From: Paenibacillus sp. FSL M7-0420
GTDB taxonomy: Bacteria; Bacillota; Bacilli; Paenibacillales; Paenibacillaceae
Direction: 5' to 3'
Length of the DNA: 64,000 bases
NCBI RefSeq assembly: GCF_038002345.1
Contig: NZ_JBBOCJ010000001.1
Location: 5,456,001-5,520,000, forward strand
The position numbers and the translations under genes are program-made. The notes below the pieces were generated by a model. The model searched no databases, had not been told where the DNA came from, and saw only the letters and a list, made by a program, of their open reading frames with translations. Positions 18,101 through 26,323 of this stretch are shown piece after piece (the stretch's first letter is position 1; each line of letters begins with the position of its first letter).

Positions 18101-19685
18101 CCTTCATCTTCGAGGTCAGCTTGGCTGAAGTATAATTCTTCCCGCCGTAAGCCTGCTTCCGGGCTTCCAGCTCCAGTACACTCTGCCCGCTCTCTGTTGT
18201 AAGCGAAGCATTGTCCGGGTGATAATATTCCAGCTCGTTATTGTACACCGTGCCGGTATCCTGTACATTCCATTTGCCCTCATCAATGGCCTGGCCGTCG
18301 AATTCGTCATTCCAGACCAGTTCCCATGGATTGTTCTGGGTTGGCGGAGTCGGGGCCGGCGTTGGGGTTGGCGTGACAGCAGGTGCCGCTGTCGGCAACG
18401 GCGTCGCTGGTGAAGACGTTGAGGTTGGCACTGGTGTGTCACCGCCGGCATTTCCGCCGCCCGCTTGGGCTGGGGCAGCAGTAGCCTTGGCACTGGCCTG
18501 CGCTGTTGCTGCTCCATTACCGGACAAGTCCCTAAGCGTCTCGCCGGGCTTGAGCGCCTGGCCGTTAAGCAGCACACGCTCCCCCTGGTTCTCAAGCCGG
18601 CCGATCTGCCCCCGGCTCATGATCTCTGATCCTGCAGCGCCTGCGCCGATGAGCACAGTCTCTGCGCGTGAGCCCGCTCCGATCTCCACCTTCGCCGGCT
18701 TAAGCAATTCGATGCGCGCTGCGGTGCTGCCATCCTCCAGTACCATCCTTACCAGGGTGGTAAGCTTATTCAGCTTGATCTGTCCCAGGGTAGATTGGCG
18801 GAACACCACCGAATGGTCACCGCCTCCTGAGATATGAGCCGTTCCCTGCACCTTAATGCCCGAGAACGAGACTTCCCCTTCCCCTGCTCCGGCTGTCACG
18901 TAGAGATTGCCGCTGACGGTTCCGTCTTCGAGCTGCACATTCGCCCGGTTGACAATCACATTGCCGGACACCGCTCCAAGCTTCTGGCTTCCCTCGCCGG
19001 AGCTGATCCACCCGACCATCCGGCTCAGCAGCTCGGCCAGCTCGGCCCGGGTCATCTGCGCTTGCGGATTCAGCTTGCCGTCCGCATCGCCGCGCAGGTA
19101 ACCGGCGTCCAGCATCGCACTCACGGCTTCCCGGGCATAGCTGCTTACCGCTGCCGCATCTGACTGTGCAGCCAGCGCACCCGGGGAGCCCGCCTCCAGC
19201 GTGAACGCCCGGCTCAGCATGGTTACAGCTTCCTGGCGGGTGACAGCCGCTCCCGGCTGGAACCGGCCGTCCGTGTAGCCTTGAATAACGCCTGCGGCAT
19301 TCACGCGGCTTACATCCTTGCCATACCAGGAAGAAGCGCTTACATCACTGAATACAGCGCTGCCCGAATCCGTATAACGGAACACGCGGCTGATGATGGC
19401 GGCCATCTCTGCCCGTGAGACCGCTTGTCCCGGTCTGAATTGTCCTGCCTCGTCCCCCTGCAGAATTCCTGCGGCTGACAGCCTGTTCACTGCGGCCGAC
19501 GCCCAGTGCTGCTTCATATCGGCGAACCCTGCCGCCCGGGCTGCATCTGCCTGTCCTGTACTTGCAGACAGCCTGTCTGCGTCTTTCCCGTTATCTGCCT
19601 GCGCTATGCCTGTAGTTCCCGGAAGCTGTATCCCTGACAGCAGCAATCCGGCAATCAGAAGCTTGGATATTCCTTTGCGGTACAT
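15129..19685 (-). CDS. SLH-anchored modular GH16 laminarinase (endo-beta-1,3-glucanase), Lic16A-like
   Basis: A 1518-residue secreted enzyme. Order: signal peptide (about 1-30); three SLH modules (about 50-100, 108-165, 175-225) for anchoring to wall pyruvylated polymer; a repetitive beta-helical segment (about 235-385) like CBM54; a Pro/Thr/Ala linker (about 390-455); a GH16 catalytic domain (about 457-705) with GSGEMDIMELTG, the ExDxxE motif of laminarinases near residue 570; then at least four CBM4/9-type jelly rolls beginning with the recurring NGDF or NGGF motif (about 740, 890, 1160, 1345), with a further beta-rich segment near 1040-1150. This is the plan of Clostridium thermocellum Lic16A. 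It would degrade beta-1,3-glucan at the cell surface. ATG follows GAGGGGGAATGTTCAG. The gene ends 209 bp before GH94. Confidence 0.93.
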   Translation of the reverse strand: MYRKGISKLLIAGLLLSGIQLPGTTGIAQADNGKDADRLSASTGQADAARAAGFADMKQHWASAAVNRLSAAGILQGDEAGQFRPGQAVSRAEMAAIISRVFRYTDSGSAVFSDVSASSWYGKDVSRVNAAGVIQGYTDGRFQPGAAVTRQEAVTMLSRAFTLEAGSPGALAAQSDAAAVSSYAREAVSAMLDAGYLRGDADGKLNPQAQMTRAELAELLSRMVGWISSGEGSQKLGAVSGNVIVNRANVQLEDGTVSGNLYVTAGAGEGEVSFSGIKVQGTAHISGGGDHSVVFRQSTLGQIKLNKLTTLVRMVLEDGSTAARIELLKPAKVEIGAGSRAETVLIGAGAAGSEIMSRGQIGRLENQGERVLLNGQALKPGETLRDLSGNGAATAQASAKATAAPAQAGGGNAGGDTPVPTSTSSPATPLPTAAPAVTPTPTPAPTPPTQNNPWELVWNDEFDGQAIDEGKWNVQDTGTVYNNELEYYHPDNASLTTESGQSVLELEARKQAYGGKNYTSAKLTSKMKGDWTYGKFTVRAKLPVQQGMWPAIWMMPTDDETQYGPWPGSGEMDIMELTGPVAGKAEADLYPRTVHGSIHYDIPHASQTKTYVLPEGQTFADDYHDFTLEWLPGLIRYYVDDEMYFETSDWGTKAEGQPDYYTYPAPFDRPFYMILNLAVGGDWPGDPKADFQSDKMYVDYVRVYKYKDLDQWPDVTGKRPVDPGLSTPQRPALADGNQIYNGDFKGAVAAQGQPEYWELIENEGGSGTVSVIEDQDKGKAVKVAVQEAGTQNYSIQLAQKPLLLERGKAYKVTFDAKADAARPLMSKLTEFGGGWTAYSGERNFQLTPDWQPYEYSFTMTKASDNNARFEFNLGLNSISAYFANVRVVETEAPPVVRTPLADGNLIYNGGFDLGETRLGYWSFAVKQGSEAAAKASVSNTLALPMMKREFRVDVQKAGGSPEDVTLTQAGIPVSAAAVYQLAFDARSAEAQPLGIKLAGSGGQTVYPDGTTFTLTPEWKSYTAEIELSGGSGTEAALSFLLGAATGQTEIDNVRLVRMTDPPVLNNYLHLRGDQFWRASGTGLIPSGEGGKDVTDMDKGDYVEYKVVMPQAGSIVPVTRVSSVRADSELTLSVLDAGKQNVVTESVYSTAVGDTGGLQSYRAIIGTPLALPAGSYYIRLGGSGYNLAWLDLSRELVVNGGFKDASTDNWTLYKKDWDDNDPGKSTVMKAVYGELQVSLGGTGTEAWHAQVKQAGIPVEQGKKYLLRFDADASVVRDIKALVQRDGTADNIWTPYLEQELRLSQDGRHYEYLFTAPATDPAAVLQFSLGKITEELGAHTVNLSNISLLQVSPVLDGEAYGENLIPNGDFSAPLKGWSSYSSDSGELAIDNVDGALQIKVGSTGTNTWDRQVFYEGVAYNEGNHYTLTFKAKASAERKMNISIGWLDVADNYSWHGYTSKIVDLGSEYQEYTVEFDVAGGSTSIGRISFELGDIKDGGTGHLTVDVDDIVLTNNGTAATP

Positions 19686-19847
19686 CTGAACATTCCCCCT
19701 CGTGTAGAACCTTGTTGAATTCTGGCCCCGCGCCAGTCGATTTCAGTATAGGGTCCGTATCCCGGAGACGACATACCAATTCCTTAGCCCGCATAACAAA
19801 GATGCAACTTTCGCAGTGTTGTTTTCCCCATTGTTTTTGGAGAACGC

Positions 19848-19895
19848 AAAAAGCCCAAATACCAGGCGGCTTCAAAAGCCGCCCGGTATTTGGGC
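19848..19895 (-). terminator. Strong terminator after the zinc-ribbon gene
   Basis: GCCCAAATACC-GGCGGCTT and its complement form a stem of about 20 bp with a tiny loop, followed on the minus strand by TTTTT. It closes the iscS-yrrD-zinc-ribbon unit and also insulates the laminarinase promoter. Confidence 0.85.
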
Positions 19896-19941
19896 ACGGC
19901 GAATCTATGTAACTGTTAGCCGGTTATGAATCAGGCCATGC

Positions 19942-20151
19942 TCAAGAGGAGGCGTGGATTTGCGGGAAATCCTGTGCAACCTCTTCACCCGAGAACAGAT
20001 CGTCAAGCGAGCTGAGCGTGCCATCCTCTTCAACCTGATACACCGACATTTTCTCGCCGTTGACCGTTAGTTCGATGAAACAGCCCCAGCAATAGAACTG
20101 GTGGGAGCCGATCTTGCCGATATCCTTGGAGTTGCAGTTTGGACACTTCAT
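19942..20151 (-). CDS. Small zinc-ribbon protein of unknown function
   Basis: A 69-residue protein. I start at the second ATG (20151) because AGGTGGA is about 9 nt from it and too close to the ATG at 20160. The N-terminus MKCPNCNSKDIG...FYCWGC shows two CxxC knuckles, a likely zinc ribbon, followed by an acidic tail. Such small proteins follow yrrD-like genes in Paenibacillus relatives as far as I recall, but no function is known to me. It lies 14 bp downstream of yrrD, so it is probably co-transcribed. Confidence 0.65.
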   Translation of the reverse strand: MKCPNCNSKDIGKIGSHQFYCWGCFIELTVNGEKMSVYQVEEDGTLSSLDDLFSGEEVAQDFPQIHASS

Positions 20152-20165
20152 ATAATACATTCCAC

Positions 20166-20687
20166 CTATCCGTTAACAATATTAATGGCTTTTTGGAGCC
20201 GTTCTTCACTCATCGCAGGAACCAGTACAGAATCCTCTCCGATAGTCATCTCTTCAGAACAAGGCAGCCATTTGCGGCCTTCGATCAAATCAGTTACAAG
20301 CCCGTCACTGATTTCCAGCGCTACTATTGTGTTTCCCAACTTTTGGTCAAAATAAACATCCGATATCCGCCCAAGCACCGTTCCCGATGCGGTGAGCACC
20401 TGCCTGTCCTTCAATTTGTTCTTTCCCAAGAGGAAAGTGTAGGATATATGGTCAGCGTCGACCTTAACAATCGACTCTTTATTGCGGATCATGACAGCAT
20501 CTTCGCCATAAGCGGCAATATTATCCCATGCCACAACTTTCACAAGCCTTCCAAAAAAAGATTTGCTTTCCAGTTCAATACCCGTAATATTCCAGTTTGA
20601 ATCCAGTCCGATATCGATTATTTCACCGACTTCAGTACCCTCTTCAACTTCATACACAGTGAGGCCAATCATATCTTGAAGCTTCAT
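20166..20687 (-). CDS. yrrD: PRC-barrel domain protein, YrrD-like
   Basis: A 173-residue soluble protein with two PRC-barrel beta-domains: residues about 1-75 (MIGLTVYEVEEGTEVGEI...) and about 88-160 (GRISDVYFDQKLGNTIVALEI). The duplicated VYEVEEG-TEVGEIIDIGLD and GTVLGRISDVYFD segments are the family pattern. PRC barrels are found in RimM and photosynthetic reaction-centre H subunits; the role of YrrD is not established. It lies 90 bp downstream of the cysteine desulfurase gene. In Bacillus subtilis yrrD also belongs to the cymR-iscS-mnmA neighbourhood. Confidence 0.85.
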   Translation of the reverse strand: MKLQDMIGLTVYEVEEGTEVGEIIDIGLDSNWNITGIELESKSFFGRLVKVVAWDNIAAYGEDAVMIRNKESIVKVDADHISYTFLLGKNKLKDRQVLTASGTVLGRISDVYFDQKLGNTIVALEISDGLVTDLIEGRKWLPCSEEMTIGEDSVLVPAMSEERLQKAINIVNG

Positions 20688-20777
20688 GGTATCCCAAATC
20701 CCCTCACCCTTAAGTATTGCATACGGGTTCCCATGAGCCGGAGTGCCTCTTGAACGGCTGCCAGAATGTACGGACGC

Positions 20778-21929
20778 CTAGTCTCTTGTACGCAGCCGGC
20801 TCAAAACGGTTCCAACTTTCCGGGCAACAACCTGCATTTCTTCATTAGTATTACCCAATCCTGTACTAAAGCGAATCGCAGAGTTCAAAAGTTCTTCCGG
20901 AAGCTTCATCGCCCGGAGGACATGCGAGATTTCCAGAGATCCTGATGTACAGGCTGAGCCGCTGGCCGCCGCAATCTGTTCCATATCCAGATTCATCAGC
21001 AGCACATCTGTCCCGGCTCCGGGAAAGCTGATATTCAGAATTCCAGGCACCGTATGCTGTTCATTTCCGTTAATGACATATCTCCCTGCTCCGACCTGCT
21101 TGTCCAGCTCCTCCAGCAGTGTTCTGCGGAGCTCCAGAGCCTGCTCATGATGACCCGGCAGCCCTTGTACAACCAGTTCAACGGCTCTGGCGAACCCGGC
21201 GGTATGAGCCAGACTCTCCGTGCCCGCCCGCCGGCCGCGCTCCTGAAGTCCGCCATGCTGTCTTGGCGTAAGCGGCGCCCCCCGCCGGACGTACAAGCCT
21301 CCAATCCCCTGCGGACCTCCGATCTTGTGGGCCGAGAAGCTCATATAGTCAACGGGCAGGTCGCGGAGCACCAGGGGCAGCGTTCCCAGAGCTTGTACAG
21401 CATCTACATGCACAAGCACACCCCGTTCGGCCGCTAATCTGCCAATCTCTTCTATAGGCTGTACAGTTCCCACTTCATTATTCACATACATTATGCTAAT
21501 CAGTACTGTATCCTCGCGCAGAGCCGATTCTACATCCTCCAGAGAGACACGGCCGGTAGCATCGACAGGAAGATAGGTGACCTCGAAGCCCTGCCCCGCA
21601 AGCTCCGCGCAGGTATGCAGCACTGCATGATGCTCAACCGCTGTAGTAATGATATGTCTACCCTTGGAAGCAGAAGCATAGGCTGCGCCGAACAGGGCGA
21701 GATTATCACTCTCCGTGCCGCCGCTTGTGAACACCCACTCCTCAGGGGAACAGCCCAAAAAGCCCGCGATTCTATCGCGCGCCCCATTTATAATTCTCTT
21801 GGCAGACCGTCCGAACTGGTGCACACTGGACGCATTGCCGTACTCGTTCAACAGCATATGATACATAACCGCTGCCACCTCCGGATGAACCGGTGTTGAG
21901 GCGGCGTGGTCCAAATAGATGGGTTTCAT
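20778..21929 (-). CDS. iscS: Cysteine desulfurase (IscS/NifS family, YrvO-like)
   Basis: A 383-residue PLP enzyme that takes sulfur from cysteine and passes it as persulfide. PLP-binding Lys is in SAHKIGGPQG near residue 202; the catalytic Cys is in SACTSGS near residue 326, within a longer loop typical of IscS-type group I enzymes; N-terminal YLDHAASTPV is standard. In Bacillus the orthologue adjacent to mnmA supplies sulfur for tRNA 2-thiouridine. Here mnmA is 19 kb away and on the other strand, so the pair is physically split. ATG follows GGAGAATTTCGTT. Likely first gene of an iscS-yrrD-zinc-ribbon unit. Confidence 0.95.
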   Translation of the reverse strand: MKPIYLDHAASTPVHPEVAAVMYHMLLNEYGNASSVHQFGRSAKRIINGARDRIAGFLGCSPEEWVFTSGGTESDNLALFGAAYASASKGRHIITTAVEHHAVLHTCAELAGQGFEVTYLPVDATGRVSLEDVESALREDTVLISIMYVNNEVGTVQPIEEIGRLAAERGVLVHVDAVQALGTLPLVLRDLPVDYMSFSAHKIGGPQGIGGLYVRRGAPLTPRQHGGLQERGRRAGTESLAHTAGFARAVELVVQGLPGHHEQALELRRTLLEELDKQVGAGRYVINGNEQHTVPGILNISFPGAGTDVLLMNLDMEQIAAASGSACTSGSLEISHVLRAMKLPEELLNSAIRFSTGLGNTNEEMQVVARKVGTVLSRLRTRD

Positions 21930-22086
21930 AACGAAATTCTCCGCTTCTTGAAATTCAGAATTTTCTTAATGGACGGCAATGCCGTTTTTACTTACAGGAC
22001 TACTAGATTATACTGCTGAACTGCCTGTTTTACCACCTGTTAATAAACACAATATTGTAACATTTGTCCATGGTTGACGCTCCCGG

Positions 22087-22557
22087 TCAGCCCTCTAATT
22101 CCGGCAACCGCGCGGCAAGCTGCTCCTCGGAGATCACTTCAATACCATGCAGCCGCAGGAGAGCTGTGGTCACCCCTTCTCCGGGGATTTTCCCGCCCGC
22201 AAATTCTCCGTTATAGATCCTGGAGCTGCCGCAGGAAGGGCTGTTCTCCTTAAGGACAACAAGCGTGGCAGCTAAGCTGCGTGCCTGCTCCAGCGCGGCA
22301 TACGCGCCTTCTATATACATTGCGGTTACATCATTCCCTGTTCTGTCAACCACCCGGGCCTGCCCCTTCAGCACATCTCTGCCGCTGCCGCCTATAATCT
22401 CTGCCGGTTCTCTCGGGGTAGAGAAGCCGCCCAGCAGTTCGGGACATACAGCAACCGCCTGCCGGCTGTCCAGCAACTGCCGGATGCCCTGCTCCAGACA
22501 ATCGGTTCCATTATATCTGACCTTCATTCCTGCCAGGCAGGAGCTTACGATAATCAT
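22087..22557 (-). CDS. DUF523 family protein
   Basis: A 156-residue protein: MIIVSSCLAGMKVRYNG at the N-terminus, CPELLGGFSTPREPAEI, and LKENSPSCGSSRIYNG. The conserved cysteines in SSCLAG, VCPE and SPSCGS define DUF523 (YbbK-like), a family without a settled biochemical role, perhaps metal or sulfur related. It is divergent from the SRAP gene and transcribed in the same direction as iscS, about 160 bp upstream of it. Confidence 0.85.
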   Translation of the reverse strand: MIIVSSCLAGMKVRYNGTDCLEQGIRQLLDSRQAVAVCPELLGGFSTPREPAEIIGGSGRDVLKGQARVVDRTGNDVTAMYIEGAYAALEQARSLAATLVVLKENSPSCGSSRIYNGEFAGGKIPGEGVTTALLRLHGIEVISEEQLAARLPELEG

Positions 22558-22659
22558 GTGCTGCCGTCCCCCTTCGCAATCCTAAGTCTCATCTTATATA
22601 ATGCTAAGACAAGCTGTTCGGTCTGTAAACCATTAACTATCCAGGGAGGCATAGACAAC

Positions 22660-23358
22660 ATGTGCGGAAGATATACGATCACGGTAACACTGGAGGAGCT
22701 GATCGCCAAGTATTTCATCCGGGAGCATCCGCTCATCCAATATGCACCGAGATATAACGCGGCTCCGATGCAGCATATTGCGGCGGTCATTCATGACGGC
22801 ACACAGAATAAGCTCGGAGAACTCCGCTGGGGGCTGCTTCCTTCCTGGTCCAAGGAGGACAAGAACGCTGCCAAACTAATCAATGCCCGCAGTGAGACCC
22901 TGCTGGAGAAGGCTTCATTCAAAGGGCTGGTGGCCTCCCGCCGCTGTGTGATTCCCGCAGACGGCTTCTATGAGTGGAAGGCCCTGGAAGGCGGCAAGCA
23001 GCCGATGCGGATCACGATGCGGGACGGGAAGCTGTTCTCCATGGCTGCACTGTATGATATCTGGACCAGTCCGGACGGCGGCAGAATCTCTACCTGCACG
23101 ATCATCACCACCGCCCCGAACACTCTCATGAGAGACATCCATGACCGGATGCCGGTCATTCTGGATGCAGACGGAGAAGCGCAGTGGCTGGAGCGCAGCA
23201 ACCGGAATATTCCCGACCTGATGAAGCTGCTGCGGCCTTACGATGCGGAGCAGATGCTGGCTTATCCCGTCTCCGCAGCCGTGGGCAATGCCCGGAGTGA
23301 CTCCCCGGAGCTGATCCGCAGAGCCGGGCCGGGGCCGGTGCAGGGCACCCTATTTTGA
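22660..23358 (+). CDS. SOS-response-associated peptidase (SRAP/HMCES/YedK family)
   Basis: Starts at ATG 22660 after CCAGGGAGGC; the Met is removed so that Cys2 (MCGRYTI) becomes the catalytic N-terminal residue. The 232-residue protein shows the SRAP signatures NARSETL, RRCVIPADGFYEWK and HDRMPVIL. Family members form a thiazolidine crosslink with abasic sites in single-stranded DNA and shield them from error-prone processing. The gene is alone on its strand. No LexA-type box is obvious in its short upstream region. Confidence 0.93.
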   Translation: MCGRYTITVTLEELIAKYFIREHPLIQYAPRYNAAPMQHIAAVIHDGTQNKLGELRWGLLPSWSKEDKNAAKLINARSETLLEKASFKGLVASRRCVIPADGFYEWKALEGGKQPMRITMRDGKLFSMAALYDIWTSPDGGRISTCTIITTAPNTLMRDIHDRMPVILDADGEAQWLERSNRNIPDLMKLLRPYDAEQMLAYPVSAAVGNARSDSPELIRRAGPGPVQGTLF

Positions 23359-23468
23359 CTGCTGCCTGGAGAAATATCTGCTGTTTGAAACCTCCGGTCC
23401 CAGGGTATTAACTAAAGCTCAACTCTCATAATATCCATCCACAATACGTATCCCAGGAGGAATTCCAT

Positions 23469-25283
23469 ATGGCTCCCAGCAGACAAGCAGTGTCCTTAAG
23501 CTCATCCGGCTCCTCCATCGAGCTGGAATGTCTCTACCATTCAACGCAGGGGCGATGGGCGTATGCCTACAACAAGGACACCTTCCATTTAAGAATCCGC
23601 AGCAAAAAAAACAACGTAGATCGGGTATTTGCCCTGATCGGCGACAAATACGACTGGGAGCAGCATTATCAGGAGCTGGGTATGCGCAAGGTGGCTACCG
23701 ACAGCTTCTTCGATTACTGGGAAGCAGAGATCTTCCCCGAATTCAAACGCTTCTCCTATGGCTTCCGGCTGGAAACCGATCAGGAAACCGTATGGATGCT
23801 AGAATCCGGCTTCTTTACAGACGGGCTGCCCGAGCCTGCCGGAGGCTACTACGAAATGCCTTACCTTCATGAGGCCGACCTGCTTCAGGTTCCCGAATGG
23901 GCGAAATCTGCGGTCTTCTATCAGATCATGCCGGACCGGTTCGCTAACGGAGATCCGGCGAATGACCCCGAAGGGACACTCGAATGGGGGGCACCGCCCA
24001 CCCACGACAGTTATTTTGGCGGAGACCTGCAGGGGATGATTGACCATCTGGATTATATTACCGAGCTTGGCGTAACAGCGCTGTATCTGACCCCGGTCTT
24101 CCAGGCTCCCAGTAATCATAAATATGACACCGTTGACTACGGAACGGTCGATGCAAACTTCGGGGATCTCAATAAGCTTAAGCAGCTGGTGGACCTGGCT
24201 CATTCCAAAGGACTTAAGGTGGTCCTCGATGCCGTCTTCAATCATACCAGCTCCGAGTTCGCACCGTTCAAGGATGTGCTGGAGCATGGAGCGGATTCCA
24301 AATACGCAGGCTGGTTCCATATCCATGACTATCCCGTTCAGGTAGTGGACGGCAAGGCCAACTATGATACCTTCGGCTTCTTCAGCGGGATGCCCAAGCT
24401 GAACACTGCCCATCCGGAAGCCAGAGATTATCTGCTGGATATCACCAAATTCTGGCTCAAGGAGGTACACATCGACGGCTGGCGGCTTGATGTAGCCAAT
24501 GAGGTGGACCATGTGTTCTGGCGGGATTTCCGCAAGGCGGTCAAGGAGATTAACCCGGAAGCGTTCATCATCGGCGAGGTGTGGAGCGACTCCCTCAGCT
24601 GGCTGCAGGGCGACCAGTTCGATTCGGTAATGAACTATCCCTTCTCTGACCGGCTGCTGAAGTTCTTCGGCGCGGACAACGACATCGACGCGGATACCTT
24701 CGCCGCGCAGATCTACGGGCTGCTTATGCGGTACCCCCGGCAGGCGAATGAGGTGCTGTTCAATCTCCTGGCGAGCCATGATACCCCGCGGGTGCTGAAC
24801 CGTCTTGGCGGGGACAAGCAGCGGCTGAAGCTGGCGCTCACCTTCCTGTTCACCTTCACCGGTACGCCATGCATCTTCTATGGGGATGAAATCGGGCTTG
24901 ACGGAGAGGACGACCCGGATTGCCGCAAATGCATGATCTGGGAAGAGGACCGGCAGGACCGGGAGCTGCTGCGCTTTTATCAGAGCCTCATTGCCCTGCG
25001 CAAGGAGCACGAGGTGCTGCGCACCGGCCAGTTCCGCTTCCTGCAGAGTGATCCGGGCAGCCGGGGCATTGTGTATGAACGCTGGAATGAGCGCGCCCGC
25101 TTCACGGTCTGGATGAATAACTCTACTGAACCGCTGACGCTTACGCAATCACTGAGCGGCGGAGCCTGGCAGGATGCCTTGAGCGGCGAGCCTGTAGAGG
25201 GCGAGGGTGACCAGATCCGCCTGACGCTGGAGCCGCTGGCATACCGGATTTTGTATAGCGGACAAGCTGGTGGCGAAGCGTGA
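23469..25283 (+). CDS. GH13 alpha-glycosidase (cyclomaltodextrinase/neopullulanase-like)
   Basis: A 604-residue protein with no signal peptide, so intracellular. An N-terminal CBM34-like beta domain (about 1-135) is followed by a TIM barrel. Conserved regions are DAVFNHTS (region I), GWRLDVANEV with the nucleophile Asp near residue 340 (region II), GEVWS with acid/base Glu near 369 (region III) and ASHDTPR (region IV, His-Asp of the transition-state site). MPDRFANGDPANDP is typical of this subfamily. It would hydrolyse imported maltodextrins, cyclodextrins or pullulan fragments. ATG follows CCAGGAGGAATTCCAT. Confidence 0.92.
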   Translation: MAPSRQAVSLSSSGSSIELECLYHSTQGRWAYAYNKDTFHLRIRSKKNNVDRVFALIGDKYDWEQHYQELGMRKVATDSFFDYWEAEIFPEFKRFSYGFRLETDQETVWMLESGFFTDGLPEPAGGYYEMPYLHEADLLQVPEWAKSAVFYQIMPDRFANGDPANDPEGTLEWGAPPTHDSYFGGDLQGMIDHLDYITELGVTALYLTPVFQAPSNHKYDTVDYGTVDANFGDLNKLKQLVDLAHSKGLKVVLDAVFNHTSSEFAPFKDVLEHGADSKYAGWFHIHDYPVQVVDGKANYDTFGFFSGMPKLNTAHPEARDYLLDITKFWLKEVHIDGWRLDVANEVDHVFWRDFRKAVKEINPEAFIIGEVWSDSLSWLQGDQFDSVMNYPFSDRLLKFFGADNDIDADTFAAQIYGLLMRYPRQANEVLFNLLASHDTPRVLNRLGGDKQRLKLALTFLFTFTGTPCIFYGDEIGLDGEDDPDCRKCMIWEEDRQDRELLRFYQSLIALRKEHEVLRTGQFRFLQSDPGSRGIVYERWNERARFTVWMNNSTEPLTLTQSLSGGAWQDALSGEPVEGEGDQIRLTLEPLAYRILYSGQAGGEA

Positions 25284-25304
25284 GCACTTTATAGTATAGA
25301 CAAA

Positions 25305-25330
25305 GACAAGCCCCCGGAAGGGGCTTGTTT
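25305..25330 (+). terminator. Terminator after GH13 gene
   Basis: ACAAGCCCC and GGGGCTTGT form a 9-bp stem with a loop of CGGAA, followed by TTGCTT. Confidence 0.75.
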
Positions 25331-25432
25331 GCTTATAGCTGTTTGTTACACCGGACCAGGCAACCAGAGGTGGTATACTTTTGTAAGGACAACCGTTCTT
25401 CACACACTATACAATGACAGGAGAATCGCCCT

Positions 25433-25837
25433 ATGAACATCAGAACCGCAACCGAAACGGATTATGCATACCTCGCAAGCCGTGACCATCACGTCCTGAA
25501 TTCACTACTTCTCTCCAAAATAAACCAGCAGGAAATCTATATTCTGAACGAGGGCGGATCGGCGATCGGCTGGCTGCGGTTCGGGTATTTCTGGGACCAG
25601 ATCCCCTTCATGAATCTGCTGTGGCTCGATGAGCCTTACCGCAGAGCGGGCTTCGGCAGACAGGCGGTGCAGCACTGGGAGCAAGCGATGCAAGCCCTGA
25701 GCCACAAGCAGGTTATGACCTCCTCGATGGCGAGTGAAGAGGCCCAGCATTTCTACCGGAAACTGGGCTACCGGGACTCCGGCTGCCTGCTGCCGGACAA
25801 TGAGCCGCTGGAGATTTTCTTCACCAAAGCGCTGTAG
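25433..25837 (+). CDS. GNAT family N-acetyltransferase
   Basis: A 134-residue protein with a GNAT fold: N-terminal MNIRTATETDYAYL, the central beta-strand, the acetyl-CoA loop in LDEPYRRAGFGRQAVQ (R/Q-x-x-G-x-G/A type), and HFYRKLGYRDSG near the end. The acceptor substrate cannot be predicted. ATG follows CAGGAGAATCGCCCT. It is convergent with the SOS operon, only 6 bp from the end of its last gene. Confidence 0.88.
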   Translation: MNIRTATETDYAYLASRDHHVLNSLLLSKINQQEIYILNEGGSAIGWLRFGYFWDQIPFMNLLWLDEPYRRAGFGRQAVQHWEQAMQALSHKQVMTSSMASEEAQHFYRKLGYRDSGCLLPDNEPLEIFFTKAL

Positions 25838-25843
25838 CTGATA

Positions 25844-26323
25844 CTAACTGCTCAAATGCTGGTTTTTCAGACCGGCTCCAAGCTCCGCTGTGTACCTGGT
25901 CAGCCGCAGGCTGATCTCCGTGCGCATAACATCCCGGGTGAGTCCGAAGCGTTCCTGATAGCCCCGGCAAAAGATTTTGTAATACACCAGGAACTCCTCC
26001 TGCTCATCCGCCAGCACCCGGATATTATGCTGCTTCAGCTCCTTCTGGAGCTGGTAGGTATCCTGCATAATACGCTGCTGAATCGCCTGGCCGGCGAGCA
26101 TGAAAGCCCGCTTCAGAATGCTATTGGACAGCTCAAGCTCCTTCAGGCTTTTGCTGACCATCGTATCGAGGTAAGGAAGCAGAATAAGGTCACGCACCAT
26201 CGTCCGCTCCTCTACCGTAATCATTTTCCTGCCCTCTGTCCCCTGCTTCTGTTCATACTGCTGGACATGCTCTGTCATTAACATTTTGGATTTCCACCGC
26301 TCATTTCCGTCTAGCTTGCTCAT
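25844..26323 (-). CDS. Unknown helical protein, third gene of the yolD/UvrX-like SOS operon
   Basis: A 159-residue protein I do not recognise. It is predicted largely helical and charged, with no signal peptide, membrane segment or cysteine cluster; a heptad-like stretch lies about residues 75-105 (ILKRAFMLAGQAIQQRI...). Its ATG overlaps the polymerase stop codon (ATGA, 26320-26323), so translation is coupled and the product is probably made with the Y-family polymerase. A role as an accessory factor in translesion synthesis is inferred from context only. The gene ends the operon. Confidence 0.8.
   Translation of the reverse strand: MSKLDGNERWKSKMLMTEHVQQYEQKQGTEGRKMITVEERTMVRDLILLPYLDTMVSKSLKELELSNSILKRAFMLAGQAIQQRIMQDTYQLQKELKQHNIRVLADEQEEFLVYYKIFCRGYQERFGLTRDVMRTEISLRLTRYTAELGAGLKNQHLSS

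Noticed and set aside
23799..25148. 449-codon minus-strand frame opposite the GH13 gene
   Set aside because: Antisense shadow of a well-supported GH13 enzyme; no ribosome site or family resemblance.
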